Shown here: piece after piece, positions 25,463-34,299 of the stretch
Position numbering within the stretch: position 1 is the first letter of the stretch
Layout of the letters: the number at the start of each line of letters is the position of its first letter
NCBI GenBank assembly: GCA_043808325.1
Contig: JAZDEY010000034.1
Location: 1-64,000, forward strand
From: JAZDEY01 sp043808325 [NCBI: Candidatus Eiseniibacteriota bacterium]
Lineage (GTDB): Bacteria > Arandabacterota > Arandabacteria > Arandabacterales
Direction of reading: 5' to 3'
Length of the DNA stretch: 64,000 nucleotides
Translations under genes and position numbers: made by a program
Notes under the pieces: model-generated
What the model was told of the DNA's origin: nothing
Databases searched by the model: none
Seen by the model: the letters and a program-made list of their open reading frames with translations, nothing else

Positions 25463-27606
25463 TTCCTTAGGGTATAAGAGTAGGAGACATCCCCGTTACG
25501 GATGTTGCCGCTGCGCTCCTTGAGGGGCTCGTCCTCAGGCAGCACCGACCGAACGTAATCCACCCTGACGGAATCGGTAGCCACGACGACGCGAAGATGG
25601 CCGGCATTGTTCACCTCGATTCCGGTGCTGTAGAGAACCGGATCGAAGTAGCCGCGCGAGTAGTGGTAGTCTGCTGGGTTCGGGCAGGCCTGGTAGACAA
25701 TCCCGTCGAGACTCTCATAGACAAAGACGTGGTCATGTCCGTGAAAGCAAACGTCAACCCCCTCTTCCACCATCATCCGGTGAATCGGACCGTGAGTCCA
25801 GCCCGGCCGCTCGGTCTCGAAGACGTACTTGCCGGTGCTGTCCTCACCGCCCCATTCGAAGGTCGGGCGATGGGCCACGCGGTACTGCGCTCCGTCGATA
25901 CCGCCACGGCCGTATGGGCCTTCTGGTTTCTCCCTGCCGGAGACCCCTCCGGTCAAGTGGTGTACGAAGACAAATTTCCATTTGGCGCTCGACTGATGCA
26001 AAGTTTCGTACAGCCAGTTGTACTGGCGCTCTCCAAGGGTCCAATCCCAGGCATCGAGACTCGGCTCCGATTGACCGCCGACGTTGTGGGGCCGGGTCCC
26101 CGTGTACCAGAAAGGATCGAGCACGACGAAGAGAGCGTCGCCCCACTCCCAGGCGTAATAGTCTTCTCGCAGCCCGCAACACCCCGCGGTGTCGGTGTTG
26201 CCGGAGTAAAAGGCATTCGGATATGGATTGGGGAAGATCTGTTTGCGGGCGAGGATGCCCCAGGTTGCCAGGCTGTCGTCAGTGATGCGATGCCGCCAGC
26301 CCTGTTCGGCTTCGTGATTGCCAAGCACAAAATAGAAGGCCGCCTCCTCTCCGAGCGGGGCGAGCAGGCGTCGCAAGGAAAGGTAGCGCTCGAAGGCATC
26401 ATTGGACGTGGTTGCACTGGCCCGGCCCGCGACCTCGATCCGCGCGAAGTCCCCCAGATCGATGTGGAAATCCGGCTTGTCGGCGAGGGCATTGCCGATC
26501 GTGCGTTGATACAACTTGAAGCGGGCTTCCTTCGGGTCTATCACCTCGGTGCCCATGTGCGCATCGGCCTGGATCGTGAAGGTGAAGTCCGATCCCCTGG
26601 GCCGTTGGGTGTGGAAGCTGCCCTCGGGCCCCGCAAGAAAATCACCGCCACCGGCGGGTCGCGAGCGGAGTCTATAGAAATACTGCGTATCGGGCCGAAG
26701 CCCGGATAGATCCATTTCGATCGGCCGTTCTGCCGGCCGGTCCAATTGGGGCTCGGTACGAAACGTATAATTGGCGGGCGTCTCGCCGTACTCTAAGTAG
26801 GCGTCGATCGCCAGCAGGCTCACAACGCTTATCGTAACCGAGGTATCCGTCGGCCGTCCGGCCAGGGGCTTGCCCACCAGGGCGTCCTCGAACGTAGGAT
26901 AGATCTCGATCATCGCCGGGCTTCTTCGGCGATCATTGGGAGCGTAGTCTTGGATCGCTATGTGGCCCCCGCGGCCACTCCGCGAGGAATCCGGCTCGGC
27001 AATAAGAACAAGAGCCTTGCCCGAGATGCCCCACCCAGGCCGAGCCAGGATCTCGTTCACTATCGGCGCAAGATTGGGGCTCGTTCGATAGATGAAGCGC
27101 GGAGTGTGCCTCCGGTACGGGCGAATCTGCCAGGAAGCCGCCTCAGCGGTCTTGGCAAGCCGGGACGGCAGGCGTGCCTGCGAACACGGTTCGGGGCTAT
27201 CCTCATCAAGCCCGCGCACGATCAAGCTCAGCGGCGACGGGCCTTTCTCTTCCTCGGAGGCAAGCCTCAGGCGTGCGAACGCGACCTTATCGCCCTCGGC
27301 CAGATCGGGCACGGCAAAACGGAAGGCCGCGATCAAGGGCCGGCCATCGCGATCCATCCCGATAAAGTCCAGGCCGGACGAATAGCCATCGGGGTACCAC
27401 GTGTCCTGGAACTCGGTCCCGTCACCGAGGCGATCCGCAATCGGGTAAGTCAGGATCGATGGAGGCATCGATGGAGGCGAGGTTGCCCGCTGCGAGGCGG
27501 CCGGATCGGCCGAACACGCAGGGACGCCCGGCGGCAACCCTCCAAGTACGATCGGAAATAGCGCACCCAAGCAGGCCAGCACCGCGTAAATCAACCCGCC
27601 AGTCAT
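25459..27606 (-). CDS. Purple-acid-phosphatase-like metallophosphoesterase, exported
   Basis: This protein of 715 residues has an N-terminal signal peptide, a region of about 200 residues resembling a DNRLRE or carbohydrate-binding-like beta domain, and a fibronectin-III-like purple acid phosphatase N domain (SGLRPDTQYFYRLRS). The metallophosphoesterase core has motifs QADAHMG, DLGDF, LGNHEAEQG, FVHHLTGG and HGHDHVFVYE. It likely hydrolyses phosphoesters outside the cytoplasm. It is encoded directly upstream of, and coupled to, a GT-C gene, which suggests work on a cell-envelope glycan or its carrier; that link is inference. Confidence 0.85.
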   Translation of the reverse strand: MTGGLIYAVLACLGALFPIVLGGLPPGVPACSADPAASQRATSPPSMPPSILTYPIADRLGDGTEFQDTWYPDGYSSGLDFIGMDRDGRPLIAAFRFAVPDLAEGDKVAFARLRLASEEEKGPSPLSLIVRGLDEDSPEPCSQARLPSRLAKTAEAASWQIRPYRRHTPRFIYRTSPNLAPIVNEILARPGWGISGKALVLIAEPDSSRSGRGGHIAIQDYAPNDRRRSPAMIEIYPTFEDALVGKPLAGRPTDTSVTISVVSLLAIDAYLEYGETPANYTFRTEPQLDRPAERPIEMDLSGLRPDTQYFYRLRSRPAGGGDFLAGPEGSFHTQRPRGSDFTFTIQADAHMGTEVIDPKEARFKLYQRTIGNALADKPDFHIDLGDFARIEVAGRASATTSNDAFERYLSLRRLLAPLGEEAAFYFVLGNHEAEQGWRHRITDDSLATWGILARKQIFPNPYPNAFYSGNTDTAGCCGLREDYYAWEWGDALFVVLDPFWYTGTRPHNVGGQSEPSLDAWDWTLGERQYNWLYETLHQSSAKWKFVFVHHLTGGVSGREKPEGPYGRGGIDGAQYRVAHRPTFEWGGEDSTGKYVFETERPGWTHGPIHRMMVEEGVDVCFHGHDHVFVYESLDGIVYQACPNPADYHYSRGYFDPVLYSTGIEVNNAGHLRVVVATDSVRVDYVRSVLPEDEPLKERSGNIRNGDVSYSYTLRK

Positions 27607-27767
27607 GTTTCGGTTTGCCCCCCCAGGGGAGATCTTCGCACGAATCCGACGCTGACTCCCGATGGCATTATACGGGCAAGCCCGAACGCGGGCAAATCAT
27701 ATCGCGCGCGGGGAGTCGTAGCGGCAATCTAAGAGGCTGCGTCGTGGCATTCCGGTGGATGGACCCG

Positions 27768-29281
27768 TCAGCTCGCTGACCTCGGGGCCTCTCGCCTCCT
27801 GTAAAGGGCGTACTTGTTTCCCTCAAGTTCCAGCACCATGTATTCGTGGTCGTTGTTAGGAAAATAGTTCTTCAGTATGTCTATCGCAGGCATTCGACGC
27901 GGCCCCGTTAGGAACTCCTCCTCGGTGGGAGCGAAGGAACGCAGGAAGATGTACTTGGGTTTCTTGCTGAGGACATACTCCGTGTCGTGCCGGTTGTGAT
28001 CCTTCGGCCCCTTTCCCGGATCAAATCTCGGGTTGTGTGCGATCACGGGGTCGACGATTCCAAGCATATCGACTATCGGGCGGTTGCAGTAGTAGCCGAT
28101 CGCGCCCACCACTGACAGGACCAAAAGGGTCAGTCGCTTCAACGCCGGGCGCGGCTTCATGCGGAGCGTGCGGGCTGAGCGCTCGCCCAGCCAATGTGCG
28201 AAAAGTCCGATTTCATCGAACGAGAAAAGGTACATAAAGGGCAGCATATCGACGAAGAACCGAGGTACCTTGAGGTGGTCCGCTCCCGTGTAGATGATTA
28301 TGCCCACCCACGCGACCAGCAAAGCCAGGAGATAGTAATCGACGATTCCAAGCCGCCGCCCTCTTCTGATGATCTTGCTTGCGATAAATGCCAGGAAGAC
28401 GAAATGCCGCACTCCGCCCCGTGCGAGATACTTCAACCCCACGAGGCTGAGGGCCTTGGAACCTCCGGCGACCTTGGAATAGTAGGTATTGGGGAAGAGA
28501 TAGCCGAAGTATTGATAGCGCCAAACGAAATAGGGCAGGAAGACAACCAGATAAGGCAGCAAGAAGAGCGCGACCGGTTTAAACCGGTCGCGCTTCTCTC
28601 GAAACAAAATGAAGCCAAGGTAACAGACGGGCATTACGTAGGTCTCGGGCCTCGTCATTGTCGCGAGAACCAGCAGCAGAGATGAGAGCAATAGGTTCCG
28701 AAGCCGGCCCCTATCATCCAAGAGGTACTTGGTGAAGAAATAAACCGAACTCAGCAGTATCAAGAGATAGAACGACGTTTCCATCCCGATGAAACTCCAG
28801 AACGCAAACGGGAAGTTGGTGGCCACCAGCATGAGCAAGAAAGGCATGCTGGTCGAAACGAAAGAATTCTTGTTGGGCGTTCTCTCGTAGAGATACGCCG
28901 AAAACCTGTACAGCACGAGAAGGGTCAGCACGCCAAAGCCTATCCCGAGGACTCGCACCAGGAGCGCCATGTCTATCGCGGGTATGGCCTTCTTGATGAC
29001 CCGACAAGGAATATCCACAGGAAGCAGGTATATCCTTCCACCTTCTCCCCGATGTTGAACACAAATCCGTTCCCATCTGCAAAATTACGGGCGTATCTCA
29101 GGGAAATATAGGAATCGTCTATGAGTCCCAAGGGAAACACCAGGCCGATCACAAGGAGGCATGCTATGACCATGGCCAGCTGCAGGGGGCGTCTCGGCAG
29201 GATCTCCATCACGAAGAAGGCCGCCGCTATTGAGAGGCAGACGTAGATCGTTCCGTGGAGCACGGTCGAGCTGAGCGCCAT
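27768..29281 (-). pseudogene. AftB-like GT-C glycosyltransferase, frameshifted
   Basis: An N-terminal piece (29281 to about 29000) carries [21 protein letters not shown] and [13 protein letters not shown]. The rest (about 29015 to 27768) carries [21 protein letters not shown] and the tail YYCNRPIVDMLGIVDPVIAHN. Both belong to one protein of about 504 residues of the arabinofuranosyltransferase AftB-like GT-C type. The frames join at a GGG run at 29000-29002 (minus strand), where one base appears to be missing. Membrane helices and the Asp-Asp motif are otherwise intact, so this is either a fresh pseudogene or a homopolymer sequencing error. A 28-bp palindrome lies within the frame at 28567-28594. 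Confidence 0.75.
28567..28594. repeat. 28-bp perfect palindrome inside a coding frame
   Basis: The half-site AGCGCGACCGGTTT (28567-28580) is followed immediately by its exact reverse complement. In the glycosyltransferase frame it encodes KRDRFKPVAL in a cytoplasmic loop between membrane helices, where a basic loop is tolerated. A perfect 28-bp match is very unlikely by chance. Confidence 0.8.
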
Positions 29282-29405
29282 TATAGGTCAGCCCCCTGGG
29301 GCCGCGGTCGCCATGTTGCAGATTCCTTCTTGCTTACAGAGCGCATTTTCAATCCTTCGACCATCATACGCCCTCTGGGCCGGCGTTGCAACCTCGGCAT
29401 TATCC

Positions 29406-29434
29406 TTGAAGGAGCCCCGGGGTTGGCCTATAAT
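29406..29434 (+). promoter_or_regulatory. Strong predicted sigma70-type promoter
   Basis: TTGAAG (29406-29411), a 17-bp spacer and a perfect TATAAT (29429-29434) lie 25 bp before the chosen ATG at 29460. Confidence 0.65.
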
Positions 29435-29459
29435 CAGATTCTGGCGCTTGAGGTCTTCT

Positions 29460-31091
29460 ATGAACAAGTGGGCAGGTCCGTTGCTTGTAGCCGCCATGCT
29501 GGCGGCGATGTTCCTCGTCGACGCCTTGACCATCCGCGAGGACTCCCTTACCTACGACGAGCCGATTCACTATAAGTACGGGGCCCAAGTCCTCGACGGG
29601 GACTCCAGCAGATTCGTCGACGGCACCATGCCCGTCACCGCGCTCAATGCACTGGTCCGACATCTGGGGAAGGCCTTAGCCCCCGGCCGGATAAGGGACT
29701 ATCTCCTCCAGGTTCCCTCAGGGCGGTGGGTCACGATCCTCTTCTCGCTGCTCCTGGGGTACTTTGTCTTCAGATGGTCCCGTGAGCTTTACGGAACCGG
29801 CGCCGGGCTCTTCTCCCTCTTACTCTACACGTTCTCTCCGAACATCATAGCCCACGGGCGGCTGATAACCACCGACGTGTATGCCGCCGGCATGGTCACG
29901 CTTTCCACCTATTACTTCTGGCGGTTCCTCAGCCGCGGAGGCTGGAAGCTTGCCGTGACGACCGCGGTGTTTCTGGGTCTGAGTCAGCTGGCCAAGTACT
30001 CCTGCATGTTTCTCTATCCGATCTTCCTCTTGATTGTGGTGGTGAGATACTGGCCCGAGCTCGTGAGGCTCTTGAGGGCCCGGGATCTCAAGGGTCTCGG
30101 CGGCCACCTCAAACCCTTCTTCAGGTTTGCGGTGTTGTTCGCCCTGGTGAGCATACTCATCATCAATGCGGGTTTCCTCTTTAACAGATCCTTCGTGCCA
30201 TTCGGCGAGTACCAGCTTCGAAGCGAAGCCCTGAAATCGTTCCAAGCCAGGCACCCCGTACTCGGGAGAGTGCCGGTGCCGCTCCCGTATCCTTATCTTG
30301 ACGGGCTTGACTGGGGCAAGATGCGCGAGGAAACCGGCAAGGGCTTCGGCAGCATGTACCTCTTCGGCCGGCTGCGCGAGACCGGCGGTTTCAAGGGATA
30401 CTACTTCTTCGCGTTTCTCTTCAAGGAGCCGATTGCCTTCCAGGTGCTGATCGGCCTCGCCGCCATATTCTACATCGTAAAACGCCGGCGATACGCGTTC
30501 TTGAGGAACGAGGCTTTTCTCGTCGTGCCCGTGGTCTTTTACTTCATCTATCTCAATTTCTTCTTCAAACTCCAGATCGGGATTCGCCATTTCCTGGTTG
30601 CGGTGCCCCTGATCCAGGTCTTCTGCGGTAGCCTGGTGTCCCAATGGCAGGGGTACGGCCGCAGAATGAAGAGCGCCATAGTGGTGCTGCTCGTCTATCT
30701 GGTGATCTCCGTGATGTCTTATTTCCCCTACTACATACCTTATTTCAACGAGCTTGTCTGGGATCGCAAGCAAGCCTACAAGATCCTGGCTGACTCCAAC
30801 ATCGACTGGGGCCAGGCCTCCAAGCAGGCGAAGGAATTCAAGGCAAAGCACCCGGACACATACCTGGGAGAAGGCCTCTGGCACATGAAGACCTATCGGG
30901 ATAAACACATGGAGGAATATCTGCATCCGGAGTTTCCTGACTCGGGACTCCTGATTGTCAACGTCAACAATTATGTCGGCATCTATCACCCGCATCGGTA
31001 CAAGTGGCTGAGGGACAGCTGCAAGCCGATCGGGCACATCGCTTATGCGTATCTGATATTCAACATCTCGCCGCGGGATACGACCAGGTGA
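29460..31091 (+). CDS. ArnT/PMT-like GT-C glycosyltransferase
   Basis: The 543-residue membrane protein has the catalytic acidic pair in the first external loop (SLTYDEPIHYKYG) and about eleven predicted transmembrane segments (for example FALVSILIINAGFLF and AFLVVPVVFYFIYLNFFF). Its C-terminal soluble region begins LADSNIDWGQASKQ, a stretch common in this subfamily. ATG 29460 is chosen over the longer open frame because TGAGGT precedes it and a perfect -10 box lies upstream at 29429. It is related to the 34300-36033 gene. The polyprenyl-linked donor and the acceptor are unknown. Confidence 0.85.
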   Translation: MNKWAGPLLVAAMLAAMFLVDALTIREDSLTYDEPIHYKYGAQVLDGDSSRFVDGTMPVTALNALVRHLGKALAPGRIRDYLLQVPSGRWVTILFSLLLGYFVFRWSRELYGTGAGLFSLLLYTFSPNIIAHGRLITTDVYAAGMVTLSTYYFWRFLSRGGWKLAVTTAVFLGLSQLAKYSCMFLYPIFLLIVVVRYWPELVRLLRARDLKGLGGHLKPFFRFAVLFALVSILIINAGFLFNRSFVPFGEYQLRSEALKSFQARHPVLGRVPVPLPYPYLDGLDWGKMREETGKGFGSMYLFGRLRETGGFKGYYFFAFLFKEPIAFQVLIGLAAIFYIVKRRRYAFLRNEAFLVVPVVFYFIYLNFFFKLQIGIRHFLVAVPLIQVFCGSLVSQWQGYGRRMKSAIVVLLVYLVISVMSYFPYYIPYFNELVWDRKQAYKILADSNIDWGQASKQAKEFKAKHPDTYLGEGLWHMKTYRDKHMEEYLHPEFPDSGLLIVNVNNYVGIYHPHRYKWLRDSCKPIGHIAYAYLIFNISPRDTTR

Positions 31092-31145
31092 AGGCAAGAT
31101 CGGCGGTCCTGGCTGGCGCCGGATGGGGTAAGGAGCATTGATGCA

Positions 31146-32762
31146 ATGAGCGATAGGACGGGAAGGGCGCTCTACTTGCTTGTTATCGCGCTCACCATTC
31201 TTCACATCGTGCCGGTGTGGGCCTTCAAATACTTTCCTTCCCAGGACGGGCCGAGCCACCTTGAGAACTCTTACGTGCTGGCTCATTACTTCGACCAGGG
31301 CCGGGCCTACGGCGAGTTTTATGATCTCAACCTCAAGCCCGTGCCTAACTGGCTCTCGCACGCGACACTCGCCCTCCTGATGCAGGTGCTGCCGCCGCTT
31401 GCGAGCGAGAAGGTGTTCTTGACGGGCTACATCGTATTTTTCGTAGCATCGATGGTCTACTTGCTCAGGTCGGTGGCCGTGGGCAAGCAGTGGTTGGTGC
31501 TGCTCGCCGTGCCCTTTATCTACAACTATCTCCTGCACAGCGGCTTCTATAACTTCATCATAAGCCTCCCGCTGATGTTCCTGACCCTCGGCTATTGGTG
31601 GCGCCGGCGCAGCCGCCGGATCGGCTGGAGACTGGGCGTCGGGCTTAACCTGCTCCTGGTCGTGATGTACTTCGCGAGCATCTTGTCCCAGATCCTGACC
31701 GTCCTCGCCCTGCTGGTGCTCGCTCTTGTGAGCTCTCGCGGTCGGGTGAGACGGGCCGTCCTTCTCGCGGCGGCGATCGTCCCCGCTGGGCTCTTACCTC
31801 TCTCTTACTTGCTGCTTGAGCGGAGTGAACCCACGGGCAAGTTTGCGGCAGGCCAGCTTTGGAAATATCTCTTCACGATCGGATCGCTTGCTTCCTATGA
31901 CTCACGCGAATACCAAATTGGTGCGGCGCTGGCCGCGGTGATCGGGGTGGCGATCGTCTTCGCGGTGCTCGCCAGGCTTGGCCTCGGCAGCCGCGGCGCG
32001 GGCCCCCGTGACCCTGAAGCTCGTGACCCCGAACCCCATGACTCTTCCGCCGAGCGCTGCGCGGACGCCGCGGACCGCTCGGCCCCCGCGGATGCGGCGG
32101 GGAGGTTCCCGCTCCCCGAGGACGGCTTCTTGATTCTGGCGGTCGCCTTCGGGCTCCTCTACTTCTTTGCGCCCCAGAGGGCGTTCGGGGGCGGCGCGAT
32201 AACCTTCCGGCTCTGCCTCTATCCTTTTCTCGTGATCCTGCCCTGGCTTGGTGGCGGCATGCCGAGAGTGGCAAAATACCTGGCCGGGATGGCTGCGGTC
32301 TGCATCGCGCTCGTGCACTTCGGCATCACCGTCCACTACTATCAGATCTTCAACCGCGGGCTGGAGGAGTTCACCTCGGGGGTACCCCTGATTGAGGAGA
32401 ACGCCACCATTCTCCCCATCAGTTTCGATCACAAGGGTGAGGCGGCGCGGGTCGGTGTCTATCGGCACGCCGCAAGCTATTACTGTCTGTCGGGGGGCGC
32501 CATCGATCTTGCTAACTACGAGGGGGCCAAGACCTACTTCCCCATCAAGTACAAGTCGTCGCTTGATCCCTTTGCCATTATGGGAACAATCGAGAGTCAG
32601 CGTGGCAACATCTGGCCCCAGAAGTACCCTGCCCGGATAGACTATGTGCTCCTCTGGGCTGCCCCGGCCGAATTCCCGAGCCTATCTTGGATCGAAAAGA
32701 ACTACGATCTCATCCACTCCGAAGGCAGGTTGAAGCTATACAGGCGTAACAATAAATCTTGA
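31146..32762 (+). CDS. Polytopic membrane protein, probable GT-C glycosyltransferase
   Basis: The 538-residue protein has an N-terminal transmembrane helix, then the external loop KYFPSQDGPSHLENSYVL with an Asp-x-x-x-His pattern, and roughly ten further helices. A short cytoplasmic stretch rich in Arg, Asp and Pro (about residues 278-318) interrupts the hydrophobic region. The layout resembles GT-C enzymes, but the usual DE pair is not clear, so the assignment is tentative. It follows the ArnT-like gene by 54 bp and is probably co-transcribed with it. Confidence 0.6.
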   Translation: MSDRTGRALYLLVIALTILHIVPVWAFKYFPSQDGPSHLENSYVLAHYFDQGRAYGEFYDLNLKPVPNWLSHATLALLMQVLPPLASEKVFLTGYIVFFVASMVYLLRSVAVGKQWLVLLAVPFIYNYLLHSGFYNFIISLPLMFLTLGYWWRRRSRRIGWRLGVGLNLLLVVMYFASILSQILTVLALLVLALVSSRGRVRRAVLLAAAIVPAGLLPLSYLLLERSEPTGKFAAGQLWKYLFTIGSLASYDSREYQIGAALAAVIGVAIVFAVLARLGLGSRGAGPRDPEARDPEPHDSSAERCADAADRSAPADAAGRFPLPEDGFLILAVAFGLLYFFAPQRAFGGGAITFRLCLYPFLVILPWLGGGMPRVAKYLAGMAAVCIALVHFGITVHYYQIFNRGLEEFTSGVPLIEENATILPISFDHKGEAARVGVYRHAASYYCLSGGAIDLANYEGAKTYFPIKYKSSLDPFAIMGTIESQRGNIWPQKYPARIDYVLLWAAPAEFPSLSWIEKNYDLIHSEGRLKLYRRNNKS

Positions 32763-32787
32763 ACCTGCCGGGGCCTTCTGATAAAAT
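32759..32787 (+). promoter_or_regulatory. Predicted promoter of the matrixin-like gene
   Basis: TTGAAC (32759-32764), a 17-bp spacer and TAAAAT (32782-32787) overlap the stop of the preceding gene. They leave a 5' leader of about 115 nt before the ATG at 32908. Confidence 0.5.
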
Positions 32788-32869
32788 CAAGCCGTAAGCT
32801 GAGAGCCGCGAGCGCGAGAGGAGGTGAGGAAAAGAGGTACAGATAGTCTTCCTGAGCGTTTTGGCTACC

Positions 32870-32888
32870 CGTCAGGCTAGGCCTGACG
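32870..32888 (+). promoter_or_regulatory. 8-bp hairpin before the ribosome-binding site
   Basis: CGTCAGGC (32870-32877), loop TAG and GCCTGACG (32881-32888) form a perfect stem just upstream of GGGGAGG. It could affect translation or mRNA stability, or be another palindromic repeat. Confidence 0.5.
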
Positions 32889-32907
32889 TCCGCGGGGAGG
32901 TAAAACC

Positions 32908-34230
32908 ATGGGAAAGATTGCCCGTCTGGTCATCGTCTTAACACTCCTTACCTTTGTCCTCGCTTCCGCCTCACTGGCTCTTGTCAAAAAGATGGAGATA
33001 AGCGAGCTACGTGATGCCTCAAGTGACATCGTCGTCGGCAGAGTGATGTCGCATGAGTCAGCCTGGGAAGGCAACCTGATTTATACCTACTACGCAGTTA
33101 AGGTGCTCGACAAGGTGAAGGGCACGCCTCCCGAGTACGTGACGGTTCGAGTCCCGGGCGGTGAAGTCGAGGACGTGGCGCTCTACGTTTCCGACACCCC
33201 CTATCTGGAATCCGGCGAGGACGCTTTCCTGTTCCTCAAGCCGAACGGCGATTATCGCGAGGTCACAGGCTGGTTCCAGGGCAAGTACGCCATAAAGAAC
33301 GGCAAGGTCGAGGACACCGGACTGACCGTTCAGGAGTTTAAGGCCAACGTCGGCAAGGGCAAGTTTGCCAAGCCACCCTCCAGCGGGGGCTACAAGCTCT
33401 GCGGTTACGACTGGAAGTACTTGGGCGTGTCCGGCGGCAAGTATCATCTTGAGCCCTGGGAAGTCAATCCATCAAACAATGACGGCATCTCCAGCGGCTC
33501 GGTGAACTCGGCGGTCCAGGCTGCGGCCAACACTTGGGGCGCAGCCGGCGCCTGCTTCAACTTCGGGTCCGGGGGAAGCAGCAATCTCAACGGCGGTGTG
33601 CTTGACGATCACAATGTCGTCTCTTTCGGCAACACCGGCGGGGCCGTGGCCGCTACCTATATCTGGGTTCTGAGGAGCTGCCGCAAGTGCATAGCCGAGC
33701 TCGATCTGGTGTTTGACCACGTTTACTGGAATTTCGCCGTGCCGGCCTGCGGCAGCACCAACAAATTCGATCTCCAGAATGTCGCGACCCACGAGTTCGG
33801 CCACTGGCTGTGCCTCGGCGATCTCTATGGCGCCGGCGACATCAACCAGACAATGTACGGCTACGTCGACTACGGCGAGTGCTATAAGAAGGATCTCTAC
33901 ACCGGTGACATCGCCGGCATAAAGTCGATCTATGGAACCTGCGCTTCTCTGGCCGCGGCCTCACCCGCGCCGGCAGCTACCTCGGATAGGATCGCGGGAA
34001 CCACGCTCAGGTTCGCTGTCCCCAAGTCCGGCCCCGCCACGGTGGCGATCTATAACGTAATGGGCCGGAATGTCCGCACCCTCTCCGACGGCCATCTCGA
34101 TGCCGGTGAGCATTCAATGGCCTGGGACGGAAGGGGCGCCAGCGGCAACAGCGTTGCCTCGGGTGTCTACTTCCTGGTGGTCCGAGGTGCCGATTACTCA
34201 CGCTCCTCCAAGATCATGGTGGTGAAGTAA
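32908..34230 (+). CDS. Secreted matrixin-like zinc metallopeptidase with FlgD-like C terminus
   Basis: The 440-residue protein has a signal peptide (residues 1-25), an N-terminal domain of about 130 residues, a metzincin-like catalytic domain and a C-terminal FlgD-like domain (AIYNVMGRNVRTLSDG to ASGVYFLVVRG to SSKIMVVK). The zinc motif is HEFGHWLCLGD at residues 295-305. The third ligand is Asp, as in M6 and snapalysin, and the usual Gly after the second His is Cys302. A Met-turn-like TMYGYVDYG follows. GGGGAGG precedes the ATG. It is a likely surface or secreted protease; the substrate is unknown. Confidence 0.82.
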   Translation: MGKIARLVIVLTLLTFVLASASLALVKKMEISELRDASSDIVVGRVMSHESAWEGNLIYTYYAVKVLDKVKGTPPEYVTVRVPGGEVEDVALYVSDTPYLESGEDAFLFLKPNGDYREVTGWFQGKYAIKNGKVEDTGLTVQEFKANVGKGKFAKPPSSGGYKLCGYDWKYLGVSGGKYHLEPWEVNPSNNDGISSGSVNSAVQAAANTWGAAGACFNFGSGGSSNLNGGVLDDHNVVSFGNTGGAVAATYIWVLRSCRKCIAELDLVFDHVYWNFAVPACGSTNKFDLQNVATHEFGHWLCLGDLYGAGDINQTMYGYVDYGECYKKDLYTGDIAGIKSIYGTCASLAAASPAPAATSDRIAGTTLRFAVPKSGPATVAIYNVMGRNVRTLSDGHLDAGEHSMAWDGRGASGNSVASGVYFLVVRGADYSRSSKIMVVK

Positions 34231-34250
34231 ATCGAGGTGTTTTGGGTTAG

Positions 34251-34283
34251 GGGGGAGGCTCTGATGCCTCCCCCTTGCGCTTT
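34251..34283 (+). terminator. Probable terminator after the matrixin-like gene
   Basis: GGGGGAGGC (34251-34259) and GCCTCCCCC (34266-34274) pair perfectly around TCTGAT and are followed by the moderately T-rich TTGCGCTTT. It lies between the stop at 34230 and the next start at 34300. Confidence 0.6.
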
Positions 34284-34299
34284 GCCCTGAGAGGTTTTG

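Noticed and set aside
29820-31538. 572-codon - strand frame over two glycosyltransferase genes
   Set aside because: It is rich in His, Arg, Glu and Gln, as expected for the complement of membrane-protein codons, and spans two separate genes.
32788-32907. Cyclic di-GMP-type riboswitch in the leader of the matrixin-like gene
   Set aside because: Only one simple 8-bp hairpin is clear; conserved aptamer elements are absent.
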